This document shows positions 7,680 through 14,305 of a stretch of 19,827 bases of DNA, in pieces (the first letter of the stretch is position 1; the number at the start of each line of letters is the position of its first letter). The translations under genes were made by a program, and so were the position numbers. The notes beneath the pieces were generated by a model that saw only the letters and a program-made list of their open reading frames with translations, did not search any database and was not told the origin of the DNA. Source of the stretch: Bacteroidales bacterium (GTDB taxonomy: Bacteria; Bacteroidota; Bacteroidia; Bacteroidales; UBA932); the NCBI GenBank assembly GCA_017461285.1, contig JAFTYS010000045.1, positions 1-19,827 of the forward strand, given 5' to 3'.

Positions 7680-8636
7680 ATGCAACACGAACACGAACAC
7701 AAACTCAAGCTATTCGCCTGCAGGGCCTCAAAGGAATTCGCACTCAAGGTGGCCAAGGCTCTCAACATAGAAGTCGGCAGTTCTGACGTTCTGACCTTCA
7801 GCGACGGAGAGTTCCAGCCAAGCTACAATGAAAGCGTACGAGGAGCGACTGTATTCATCATCCAGTCCACTCCGCCACCGACAGACAACCTCTTCGAGCT
7901 CCTTCTGATGATCGATGCTGCAAAGAGAGCTTCAGCCCACAAGGTGATCGCCGTTATGCCTTACTTCGGATGGGCAAGGCAGGACCGCAAGGACAAGCCT
8001 AGGGTTTCGATCGGAGCGAAGCTTGTTGCAAACATGCTCCATGCTGCAGGATGCGACCGCGTGATGACATGCGACCTCCATGCAGACCAGATCCAGGGAT
8101 TCTTCGATGTTCCGGTAGACCACATCTATGCAAGCGCAGTGTTCCTCCCTTACCTGAAGGGACTCAACCTTGAGAATCTCGCCATCGCGGCGCCCGACAT
8201 GGGAGGCGCAAAGAGGGCGAATGCGTATGCAAGATATCTTGAATGCCCTGTCATCATCTGCCACAAGTCTCGCGAAAGAGCAAATGTAGTAGGCTCTATC
8301 ACAGCCATCGGAGACGTTGCAGGAAAGGATGTTGTAATCGTAGACGACATGGTCGACACAGCGGGAACCCTCGCAAAGGCCGCCAACGTATTGAAGGAGA
8401 TGGGCGCGAGGAGCGTGAGGGCATGTGCCACACATCCTGTATTCTCTGGTCCGGCATACGACAGGATCGCCGAGTCTTCTCTTGAGGAAGTTATCGTTTC
8501 GGATACCATTCCTCTGAACCCTGACCCGGCAAAGGACAAGAGCAAAATCACAGTGCTTACGATGACCGACATGTTCGCAAGCATCATAAGCAAGGTCTAC
8601 AATTACGAGGAAATCAGCTCTAGCTTCATCAACTAG
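7680..8636 (+). CDS. prs: Ribose-phosphate pyrophosphokinase
   Basis: A 318-residue PRPP synthetase making phosphoribosyl pyrophosphate from ribose-5-phosphate and ATP for purine, pyrimidine, NAD, His and Trp synthesis. Visible motifs: FSDGEF (40-45), the ATP-binding flexible loop MPYFGWARQDRKDKPR (93-108), the catalytic DLHADQIQGFF (132-142), and the PRPP loop VVIVDDMVDTAGT (218-230). The N-terminus is His-rich (MQHEHEH), a lineage quirk. Family length is usual (about 310-320). Follows engB closely and is followed after two bases by a small membrane protein gene. Confidence 0.97.
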   Translation: MQHEHEHKLKLFACRASKEFALKVAKALNIEVGSSDVLTFSDGEFQPSYNESVRGATVFIIQSTPPPTDNLFELLLMIDAAKRASAHKVIAVMPYFGWARQDRKDKPRVSIGAKLVANMLHAAGCDRVMTCDLHADQIQGFFDVPVDHIYASAVFLPYLKGLNLENLAIAAPDMGGAKRANAYARYLECPVIICHKSRERANVVGSITAIGDVAGKDVVIVDDMVDTAGTLAKAANVLKEMGARSVRACATHPVFSGPAYDRIAESSLEEVIVSDTIPLNPDPAKDKSKITVLTMTDMFASIISKVYNYEEISSSFIN

Positions 8637-8638
8637 AA

Positions 8639-8893
8639 ATGGAGATTCTGATTGCAGCCTTGGTACTTGTAGGGCTCTGCGTGTTCGGGCTTTGCTTCAA
8701 CATCATCTTCAGGAAGGACGGAAAGTTCCCTGAGACTGAAATAGAGAACAATGTCGAGATGCGCAAGAGAGGCATCAAGTGCGCCAAGGAAGATGAGATA
8801 AAGCTTTGGGGCAAGAAGGACAAGGACGGCAACCCGGTAGCCTGCGATGAAGGCGGATGTGGAAGCTGTTCCAGCTCCCACATCTGTGGGTGA
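8639..8893 (+). CDS. Small Cys-rich membrane protein of unknown function
   Basis: An 84-residue protein starting two bases after the prs stop, so almost surely co-transcribed. Residues 3-22 are one hydrophobic helix (IAALVLVGLCVFGLCF), followed by a charged stretch with RKRGIKC and a Cys-rich tail: Cys48, 69, 74, 77 and 83, ending CGSCSSSHICG. The pattern of one helix, FNIIFRKDGKFP and a Cys cluster at the end is a conserved uncharacterised Bacteroidetes protein that I recognise by form, not by function. The tail could bind metal or an iron-sulfur cluster, but that is inference. The gene is too regular in codon use and placement to be chance. Confidence 0.85.
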   Translation: MEILIAALVLVGLCVFGLCFNIIFRKDGKFPETEIENNVEMRKRGIKCAKEDEIKLWGKKDKDGNPVACDEGGCGSCSSSHICG

Positions 8894-8899
8894 TCTTAA

Positions 8900-9033
8900 C
8901 CCCCTGCCCCCTGTCAGGGGGACTTCGGCCCTGCCCGGGCCGGTCGCTTACAGCGACTTTTTAACCCACCGCACATGGTGGTCAATATATTTTCGGTCCC
9001 GGATAGGGACATGCAATTATCGCCGAGAGGCGG
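8900..9033. repeat. Chain of six short hairpins between the Cys-rich gene and der
   Basis: Six adjacent inverted repeats in 134 bases: CCCCCTG/CAGGGGG (8900-8906, 8915-8921); CGGCCC/GGGCCG (8926-8931, 8937-8942); GTCGCT/AGCGAC (8943-8957); CCACC/GGTGG (8966-8981); GTCCC/GGGAC (8996-9010); TCGCC/GGCGG with one G-U (9020-9033). The first two resemble dispersed GC-rich Bacteroidales intergenic repeats. The whole fills the space before der. Confidence 0.7.
8943..8962 (+). terminator. Intrinsic terminator after prs and the Cys-rich gene
   Basis: Six-base-pair stem GTCGCT/AGCGAC with loop TAC followed by TTTTT (8958-8962). Position, 50 bases after the last stop, fits the end of the engB-prs transcript. 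Confidence 0.6.
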
Positions 9034-9055
9034 GATTTTAATAACATTCTGAATT

Positions 9056-10363
9056 ATGAGTTTATTAGCAATCGTAGGACGCCCTAACGTGGGCAAGTCA
9101 ACCCTTTTCAACCGCCTGGTAGGAATGCGTCAGGCTATCGTTGACGAAACAGCGGGAGTGACCCGCGACAGACATTATGGAAGATGTGAATGGTGCGGCA
9201 CAGAGTTCTCTGTAGTCGACACAGGAGGATACACATCAAATTCGGACGACATCTTCGAAGAGGAGATCCGCAAGCAGGTGGTTCTTGCCATCGAGGAGGC
9301 GCACGTGGTGCTCTTCATGGTCGAGGCCGGCACAGGAATCACCGACTACGACGAGGAGATCGCAGACCTTCTGCGCCGCAGCGGCAAGCCAGTCGTTCTC
9401 GCAGTCAACAAGATCGACTCAGGCGAGAAGATCTATGACGCCTTCCAGTTCTATTCGCTCGGTCTTGGCGAGGTATACAGCATATCAGCTGCCAACGGCG
9501 GCGGAACGGGAGACCTCCTGGACGCCATCGTGAAGGAACTTCCTGCAGAAGATCCTGACACTGACGAGCATCCTGAACTCCCGCACTTCACCATCGTAGG
9601 AAAGCCTAACGTAGGAAAGTCATCCCTCACCAACGCCCTTCTCGGCAAGGAGAGGAACATAGTGACCCCTATCGCCGGCACCACCCGCGACTCCATCGCA
9701 ACCCTCTACAACAAGTTCGGCCACGAGTTCATGCTCGTAGACACAGCCGGAATGCGAAAGAAGACCAAGGTACATGAAGACCTGGAGTTCTATTCGGTCA
9801 TGAGGTCCATCCGCGCCATCGAGCACTCTGATGTCTGCATCCTCATGGTAGATGCCCAGACAGGCATCGAGTCGCAGGACATGGCCATCTTCAACCTCAT
9901 CCAGAGGAACAGGAAGGCATGCGTGGTGGTAGTCAACAAGTGGGACACCATCGAGAAGGACAGCAACACGATGAAGGAATACACAAAGGCCATCAAGGAA
10001 CGTCTTGCACCGTTCAATGACCTCCCTATCATCTTCACTTCCGTGATCAACAAGCAGAGGATCATGGATGTGCTCGACGCTGCAGCACACGTCTATGACA
10101 ACTACTCTCGCAAGATCAAGACATCGGAGCTCAACGAAGTCATGCTTCCGGAGATAGAGAACTATCCTCCGCCTGCATGGAAGGGCAAGTACATCAAGAT
10201 CAAGTACGTGACCCAGCTCCCTACAAAGTCTCCTTCGTTCGCGTTCTTCTGCAACCTTCCGCAGTACATCCGCGACCCATACCGCCGCTTCCTTGAGAAC
10301 AAGCTCCGCACCCATTTCGACTTCCTGGGATGTCCGGTGCAGGTCTTCCTCAGACAGAAATAA
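9056..10363 (+). CDS. der: Ribosome biogenesis GTPase Der (EngA)
   Basis: A 435-residue protein with two tandem G domains and a C-terminal KH-like domain, the mark of Der. First P-loop GRPNVGKST (8-16), DTGGYTSN and NKID; second P-loop GKPNVGKSS (about 182-190) with [14 protein letters not shown] and NKWD. The KH-like end ([27 protein letters not shown]) is intact. It acts in 50S subunit assembly. The ATG at 9056 gives the standard [15 protein letters not shown] start. No gene follows for about 2 kb: der is the last ordinary gene before the repeat island. Confidence 0.97.
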   Translation: MSLLAIVGRPNVGKSTLFNRLVGMRQAIVDETAGVTRDRHYGRCEWCGTEFSVVDTGGYTSNSDDIFEEEIRKQVVLAIEEAHVVLFMVEAGTGITDYDEEIADLLRRSGKPVVLAVNKIDSGEKIYDAFQFYSLGLGEVYSISAANGGGTGDLLDAIVKELPAEDPDTDEHPELPHFTIVGKPNVGKSSLTNALLGKERNIVTPIAGTTRDSIATLYNKFGHEFMLVDTAGMRKKTKVHEDLEFYSVMRSIRAIEHSDVCILMVDAQTGIESQDMAIFNLIQRNRKACVVVVNKWDTIEKDSNTMKEYTKAIKERLAPFNDLPIIFTSVINKQRIMDVLDAAAHVYDNYSRKIKTSELNEVMLPEIENYPPPAWKGKYIKIKYVTQLPTKSPSFAFFCNLPQYIRDPYRRFLENKLRTHFDFLGCPVQVFLRQK

Positions 10364-10428
10364 TCACTTTCCCCCCCCCTCACCTTGCCGCCAGACGCTG
10401 CCAGACGCTGCCGGGTGATGCAAGTCAG

Positions 10429-10459
10429 ACGGGCCGCCTCCTTCTGGAGAGCGGCCCGT
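10429..10459. terminator. Strong hairpin 66 bases after der
   Basis: ACGGGCCGC plus CTCC pairs with GGAG plus GCGGCCCGT (13 pairs, one bulged A, loop TTCT). It probably ends or stabilises the der mRNA. There is no T tract, so a classical intrinsic terminator is not certain. Just before it, 10391-10411 holds two copies of CCAGACGCTG. Confidence 0.55.
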
Positions 10460-10660
10460 TACTGAACTATAACCCTATTAACAACTAAAACTAACCTTGC
10501 CTCTGGATTTTGCAAACCCCATGCCAAACATAAACACCGCCAACACAACCAACCACTCCCAACCATCCTTCTCAAACCTCCATTACTGACCTCTGTCCCA
10601 AATCTTCACCAAGATTACCATCTGACCTTCGTTCTTGATTTCCGCCCCGAATCTTCAGAA
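10460..10660. other. Gene-free pyrimidine/A-rich spacer
   Basis: No coding frame is supported. The plus strand is very poor in G (long runs of C, A and T), and from about 10590 it resembles the degenerate 'gatttccgttccgga' tract that ends each 500-bp unit, so it is probably a decayed earlier unit. Confidence 0.5.
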
Positions 10661-11160
10661 GGCAACATTTTTGCGGCGACCGGCGACACACACTATAAAG
10701 TAAAGTGTTGACGGACAACACATTACATCTCACCACGCGTCGCCAGTACCCCTGTCGAAGTGGGGTACCGGCGACGCAGACATTTCACAAAACACTGAAC
10801 ATCAAGACCTTACACACTCTCCTTTGTCGCCGGTCGCCGCAAATCTTTGAGGACAGACATATCAGCTTACGTCTGACTGACCATCTCACAATTGTCATGC
10901 TGAACGAAGTGAAGCATCTTTAACGAGAGGAAGCATCTTGAGAATAACGCCCCTCCGCAATGCTCAGGAGGAGAATTAGAGTTCAGTTAAGAAATGACCT
11001 CCGCCCTTGATTTTCATTCGAGATCACCGATCGTAGTCTTCGTTCCTGATCCCAGTCTCTAGTATTCATCCCAGGGGCTGTCCCGATTTCCGTCCCGGAG
11101 CTTCATTGGTGATCTCCATCCCTAGGTTCGGTCACCGATTTCCGTTCCGGAGCTCTGAAG
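10661..11160 (+). repeat. 500-bp tandem unit, copy 1
   Basis: Starts GGCAACATTTTTGCGGCGAC. Parts in order: nested palindrome 10670-10843; a 'gtcatgctgaacgaagtgaagcatctt' dispersed repeat near 10895-10921; a 'gcaatgctcaggaggag' remnant; then degenerate 26-bp repeats (gatttccgtcccgga type) to the end. Nearly identical to copy 2, with small compensating indels that keep both at exactly 500 bases. Confidence 0.95.
10670..10843. repeat. REP-like nested palindrome, copy 1
   Basis: Outer arms TTTGCGGCGACCGGCGACA (10670-10688) and its exact complement (10825-10843), 19 bp. Inside is a hairpin with 16-base arms GCGTCGCCAGTACCCC (10737-10752) and GGGGTACCGGCGACGC (10762-10777), loop TGTCGAAGT, one A-C mismatch. 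All four arms share the core ACCGGCGAC or its complement, in alternating orientation, as in paired REP elements. Confidence 0.92.
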
Positions 11161-11660
11161 GGCAACATTTTTGCGGCGACCGGCGACACACACTATAAAG
11201 TAAAGTGTTGACGGCCAACGCATTACACCTCACCACGCGTCGCCAGTACCCCTGTTGAAGTGGGGTACCGGCGACGCAGGCATTTCACAAAGCACTGAAC
11301 ATCAAGACCTTACACATTTCCCTTGTCGCCGGTCGCCGCAAATCTTTGAGGACAGACATATCAGCTTACGTCTGACTGACCACCTCACAATTGTCATGCT
11401 GAACGAAGTGAAGCATCTTTAACGAAAGGAAGCATCTTGAGAATAACGCCCCTCCGCAATGCTCAGGAGGAGAATTAGAGTTCAGGTAAGAAATGACCTC
11501 CGCCCTTGATTTTCATTCGAGATCACCGGTCCTAGTCTTCGTTCCTGATCCCAATCTCTAGTATTCATCCCAGGGGGCTGTCCCGATTTCCGTTCCGGAT
11601 CTTCATTGGTGATCTCCATCTCAGGGTTCGGTCACCGATTTCCGTTCCGGAGCTCTGAAG
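11161..11660 (+). repeat. 500-bp tandem unit, copy 2
   Basis: Same start and internal order as copy 1, offset by exactly 500 bases. A C-to-T change in the palindrome loop (cctgtTgaag) puts a stop into the small open frame found in copies 1 and 3, showing the frame is not maintained. Confidence 0.95.
11170..11342. repeat. REP-like nested palindrome, copy 2
   Basis: Outer arms 11170-11188 and 11324-11342 (19 bp, perfect); inner arms 11237-11252 and 11262-11277 with the same single A-C mismatch as copy 1. The only loop change is C to T. Confidence 0.92.
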
Positions 11661-11922
11661 GGCAACATTTTTGCGGCGACCGGCGACACACACTATAAAG
11701 TAAAGTGTTGACGGCCAACACATTACACCTCACCACGCGTCGCCGGTACCCCTGTCGAAGTGGGGTACCGGCGATGCGGGCATTTCACAAAACACTGAAC
11801 ATCAACACCTTGCACACTCTCCTTTGTCGCCGGTCGCCGCAAATCTTTGAGGACAGACATATCAGATTACGTCTGACTGACCACTTCACAATTGTCATGC
11901 TGAACGAAGTGAAGCATCTTTA
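11661..11922 (+). repeat. 500-bp tandem unit, copy 3 (first half only)
   Basis: Same start at exactly +1000 from copy 1. Homology stops at 'gaagcatcttta' (about 11922), where the sequence changes to a 'gatccttcgcgatgctcaggatgacaa' repeat and its decayed derivatives. Confidence 0.93.
11670..11843. repeat. REP-like nested palindrome, copy 3
   Basis: Outer arms 11670-11688 and 11825-11843 (perfect). Inner arms 11737-11752 and 11762-11777: here A is G, restoring a G-C pair at the mismatch, and one C is T, giving a G-U pair. Both changes keep the stem. Confidence 0.92.
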
Positions 11923-11925
11923 GCA

Positions 11926-12240
11926 ATAAAGATCCTTCGCGATGCTCAGGATGACAATAAATATACAGGACTAGAATTAGTACTCAGAATAGCGATGGAT
12001 ACTCTAGAGGAGAATTAATTTTCAAGAGGAGAATAAGTACTCAAAAGGACAACAAGTGCTCAAGACGACAATAAGCACTCAGGAGGAGAAACAATGATAT
12101 AGAAGAGAATGACAAAGAAGTTCTAGGAGGACAATAAGAGTTCAGGAGGAATAAATATTCAAATGCTCAAGATGACAAATTATTTTTCTCGAGGAGAAAA
12201 GTACTCAGGAGGAGAAGCGGTGTTCAGGAGGACAAAATAG
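11926..12240 (+). repeat. Degenerate ~19-20 bp purine-rich tandem repeat
   Basis: Begins with an intact 'gatccttcgcgatgctcaggatgacaa' and continues as about a dozen decayed units like 'actcaggaggacaataagt'. Almost no C outside the ctc motif. No coding frame is supported. It forms the left flank of the transposase gene. Confidence 0.8.
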
Positions 12241-12284
12241 GTGGGAAAAGTATATGGTTTTAATAAAAAAAAGAAAAAACTGCT

Positions 12285-12305
12285 GTTGTTTTAGGGTAAA
12301 ACAAC
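12285..12305 (+). promoter_or_regulatory. Hairpin just before the transposase gene
   Basis: Perfect 9-bp stem GTTGTTTTA/TAAAACAAC with loop GGG, preceded by an A-rich tract. It ends three bases before the ATG at 12309, which would bury that start, and 54 bases before the ATG at 12360. It may limit translation or act as a weak terminator. Confidence 0.5.
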
Positions 12306-12359
12306 GGAATGGTTAAATGTTGGGGGTACTTTTATGGGGTATTTAAAACTATTGAAGAT

Positions 12360-13226
12360 ATGATTGAGAGAGAGTTTTACCACGCGTGCAGCGAAGGATT
12401 GGAAAAGAGCCTGATATTCAGAAATCGGGAGGAGTTTATTGTAGGGATGAACTATGTGGCGATATGCGAGCATAAGTTCAAGGTTCGTATCTTATGCTTC
12501 TGTCTGATGGGAAACCATTTTCATTTCATCTTGAGCGGGACATATGATGAGTGCTGGCGCTTCATGAACGAGTATAAGAGGATGTGTGCCATGATGATGA
12601 AAAGGTTACAGGGAAAAGGAGAAGCGCTGAAGAATGTGGAAATCCAGATGAAAAGAATCAGCGACAGATCATACCTAGAGGCTGCCATAGCTTATGTGCT
12701 GAGGAATCCCGTAGCAGCAGGATTCAGGCTGATGCCTGATCAGTATCCCTGGGGGTCTGGAAGCATGTATTTCAGAAGAGACTATATGCCAAAGGGAAAA
12801 AGAGCGGACGAATTTCCTGTCAGAAAGCTCATGCACGAGATTCTTCACAGCAAGACAGCTATTCCTGGAGACTATATCATAGATGAATCTGGAATGGTGT
12901 CTCCTTTATGCTATATTGACTACAAGACTGTAGAGGAAGTGTTCGGACATCCATCCAGGCTGATGGGACTCCTGTCTTCCAAGAAGGAAGCTGAATTTGA
13001 ACTGTTTCTTGGAATCGCTGACAAATACAATCCCGATCTGGAAGAATTGAAGGATTCCATACGGGAACTTATTGATGCCGAATTCGGTGTCAGGGCAATA
13101 AGTCAGCTCAGCATGGAGCAGAAGATCATCTTATGCAGCTTGATGAGGCGTAATTTCCACGCCAGCAGAAAGCAGATTGCTCTCATCACGCGTCTTAACT
13201 TGGAGACTGTCAATCAGATTGTTTGA
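12360..13226 (+). CDS. REP-associated tyrosine transposase (RAYT), Y1/HUH family
   Basis: A 288-residue protein (MIEREFYHACSEGL...) of the Y1_Tnp/RAYT family, which nicks and joins single-stranded DNA at REP hairpins. The HUH motif is GNHFHFIL (H53, H55); the catalytic tyrosine is Y112 in AYVLRNPVAAGF, typical of the family. A C-terminal extension of about 130 residues ends in a helix-turn-helix-like segment (ASRKQIALITRLNLETVNQIV) common to Bacteroidetes relatives. I prefer ATG 12360 because homologs start with a short MxREFYH lead; ATG 12309 in frame would add 17 residues but lies right behind a hairpin. The gene is intact and flanked on both sides by matching REP-like palindromes, so it may be active. 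No IS ends or direct repeats were seen. Confidence 0.88.
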   Translation: MIEREFYHACSEGLEKSLIFRNREEFIVGMNYVAICEHKFKVRILCFCLMGNHFHFILSGTYDECWRFMNEYKRMCAMMMKRLQGKGEALKNVEIQMKRISDRSYLEAAIAYVLRNPVAAGFRLMPDQYPWGSGSMYFRRDYMPKGKRADEFPVRKLMHEILHSKTAIPGDYIIDESGMVSPLCYIDYKTVEEVFGHPSRLMGLLSSKKEAEFELFLGIADKYNPDLEELKDSIRELIDAEFGVRAISQLSMEQKIILCSLMRRNFHASRKQIALITRLNLETVNQIV

Positions 13227-13228
13227 TG

Positions 13229-13417
13229 GGACTGGCGACAGGGGTGGTGGAGGGGTTTTAGGCTAACACCTTGCAAGTCAAACACATACACCAACTCTGG
13301 AAGGAGCAGGGCGTCGCCGGTCCCCCATTTTTCAGGGGGACTGGCGACGAGCTTGTAGGGTAGAGCACTAGTAATCAATGCATTACAAACACACGCCATC
13401 GCCGGTCTCTGCAATTT
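13229..13417. repeat. REP-like nested palindrome right of the RAYT gene
   Basis: Inner hairpin CGTCGCCGGTCCCCC (13312-13326) / GGGGGACTGGCGACG (13335-13349), loop ATTTTTCA, one G-U. Outer cores GACTGGCGACAGG (from 13230) and ATCGCCGGTCTCTGCAATTT (13398-13417). The plan and cores match the left copies but the spacers do not, and the best match (GTCGCCAGT arm then ACCGGCGAC arm) is on the minus strand, so it is an old inverted relative. The left outer core begins four bases after the RAYT stop. Confidence 0.82.
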
Positions 13418-13434
13418 GGGAACGCTGTAGGGTT

Positions 13435-13604
13435 GAATAATGGGAGACATGTAGAGGTGGATAAAGAGAGACATCGGTAGAGGTGAAAAAGGAGGCCGCC
13501 AACAAGGTTGGAGGGATGAGCGACGACTAAGTTAGAGGGTGAGGAACGATAGGATAGGAGGTGAGATAGAGATAGGGTTTAATAGCCAGAGTTGAAGAGA
13601 CCCC
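13435..13604. other. Purine-rich spacer with poorly ordered repeats
   Basis: Many 'gagaggtg', 'gttagagggtgag' and 'ggaggtgag' fragments; no coding frame is supported on either strand. It leads into ordered tandem repeats. Confidence 0.5.
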
Positions 13605-13703
13605 GGCAGGGTTGATAGAAAAACGCCGGCAGGGTTAGATAAAGAGAAGTCTGGTAGGGTCGGAAAAGGAGAAAACTGGCAGGGTCGATAAAAGGAGAAA
13701 ACT
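13605..13703 (+). repeat. Degenerate ~25-bp tandem repeat, four units
   Basis: Units of 23, 25, 25 and 26 bases, each GGCAGGGT(T/C)GATAAAAGGAG-like and ending in aaaact or similar. Confidence 0.8.
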
Positions 13704-13733
13704 GGCAGGAGGGAACAAGGAGCCCCCTAATAT

Positions 13734-13925
13734 GGTTGGAGGGTGAGTTCCGACTAGATTAGGAGACGAGTTCCACCGGGGTTGGAGGGTGAGTTCCGAC
13801 TAGATTAGGGGACGAGTTCCACCGGGGTTGAAGGGTGAGTTCCGACTAGAATAGGGGACGAGTTCCACCGGGGTTGGAGGGTGAGTTCCGACTAGATTAG
13901 AGGGCGAGTTCCAGCGGGGATGGAG
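13734..13925 (+). repeat. 46-bp tandem repeat, four units plus a partial one
   Basis: Units start at 13734, 13780, 13826, 13872 and (partial, diverged) 13918: an exact 46-base period. Each unit is two 23-base halves that both begin GAGTTCC, one continuing GACTAGATTAGGGGAC and the other ACCGGGGTTGGAGGGT, so this is a two-level repeat. Units differ by only a few bases. It ends about 60 bases before the GNAT stop. Confidence 0.93.
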
Positions 13926-13982
13926 GGCTAGACGGTGGATGTAAGATACTGGGAATCAGCTGATGGGGGATCTGGTGGGGGA

Positions 13983-14237
13983 TCAGCGGTTTTGGTGGAG
14001 CCAGGTGCGGGCGTAGGGGCAGGTGGCTTGGCAGGAGTAGCCTTCTTCGAGGGAGTAGCGGTAGGCGGCCTCTACAAGAGAGGCGGCGATACCGCGGCCG
14101 CGGAGTTCCTTGGGTACGAAGGTGTGGATGATGTCGAGGATCTTTCCCCTGACGACATATGTAAGGTAGGCGGTATAGCCTTCCGTCTGGATTTCGAAGC
14201 GTCTGGCGGCTTCGTCATGGGTTATTTCTGATTTCAT
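13983..14237 (-). CDS. Small GNAT acetyltransferase (YidJ/YjdJ-like)
   Basis: An 84-residue protein of the short GNAT family found widely in bacteria. The acetyl-CoA site is VPKELRGRGIAASLVEAA (Q/RxxGxG/A type), preceded by the IIHTFV strand and followed by CPYARTWLHQ, equal to the CPFV/AxYI(x)H end in relatives. The usual 'HPEY'-type tail is missing: the frame ends HQNR just before the repeat island, so the C-terminus may have been trimmed by repeat invasion. Substrate unknown. It is downstream of the UPF0104 gene on the same strand, 68 bases away. Confidence 0.82.
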   Translation of the reverse strand: MKSEITHDEAARRFEIQTEGYTAYLTYVVRGKILDIIHTFVPKELRGRGIAASLVEAAYRYSLEEGYSCQATCPYARTWLHQNR

Positions 14238-14253
14238 CGTATAACGTCATTAC

Positions 14254-14275
14254 CGGAGAAGGACATTCTTCTCCG
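14254..14275. repeat. Hairpin between the GNAT and UPF0104 genes
   Basis: CGGAGAAG/CTTCTCCG, 8 bp, loop GACATT. No T tract on either side, so perhaps an mRNA stability or processing hairpin. Confidence 0.4.
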
Positions 14276-14305
14276 TCATGAACCGGAATATCAAAAGGGA
14301 TGCCG

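Noticed and set aside
8847..9041. Small plus-strand frame over the hairpin chain
   Set aside because: It starts inside the Cys-rich gene and is made of hairpin repeats (PPVRGTSA-like translations of GC-rich repeats).
10705..10923. 72-residue open frame in repeat copy 1, repeated at 11705-11923 in copy 3
   Set aside because: It uses a GTG start, spans palindromes, ends in the translated dispersed repeat (VMLNEVKHL), and copy 2 has a stop in the same frame. It is a by-product of the repeat.
12360..13226. Classical insertion sequence around the transposase
   Set aside because: No terminal inverted repeats or target duplications, and the protein is RAYT-like rather than IS200/IS605 TnpA; a domesticated RAYT fits better.
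13734..13925. CRISPR array
   Set aside because: The 46-bp units are contiguous with no variable spacers and no cas genes are near.
13935..14231. Plus-strand Gly/Val-rich open frame of 98 residues
   Set aside because: It is opposite the GNAT gene and its composition reflects repeats and the antisense of that gene.
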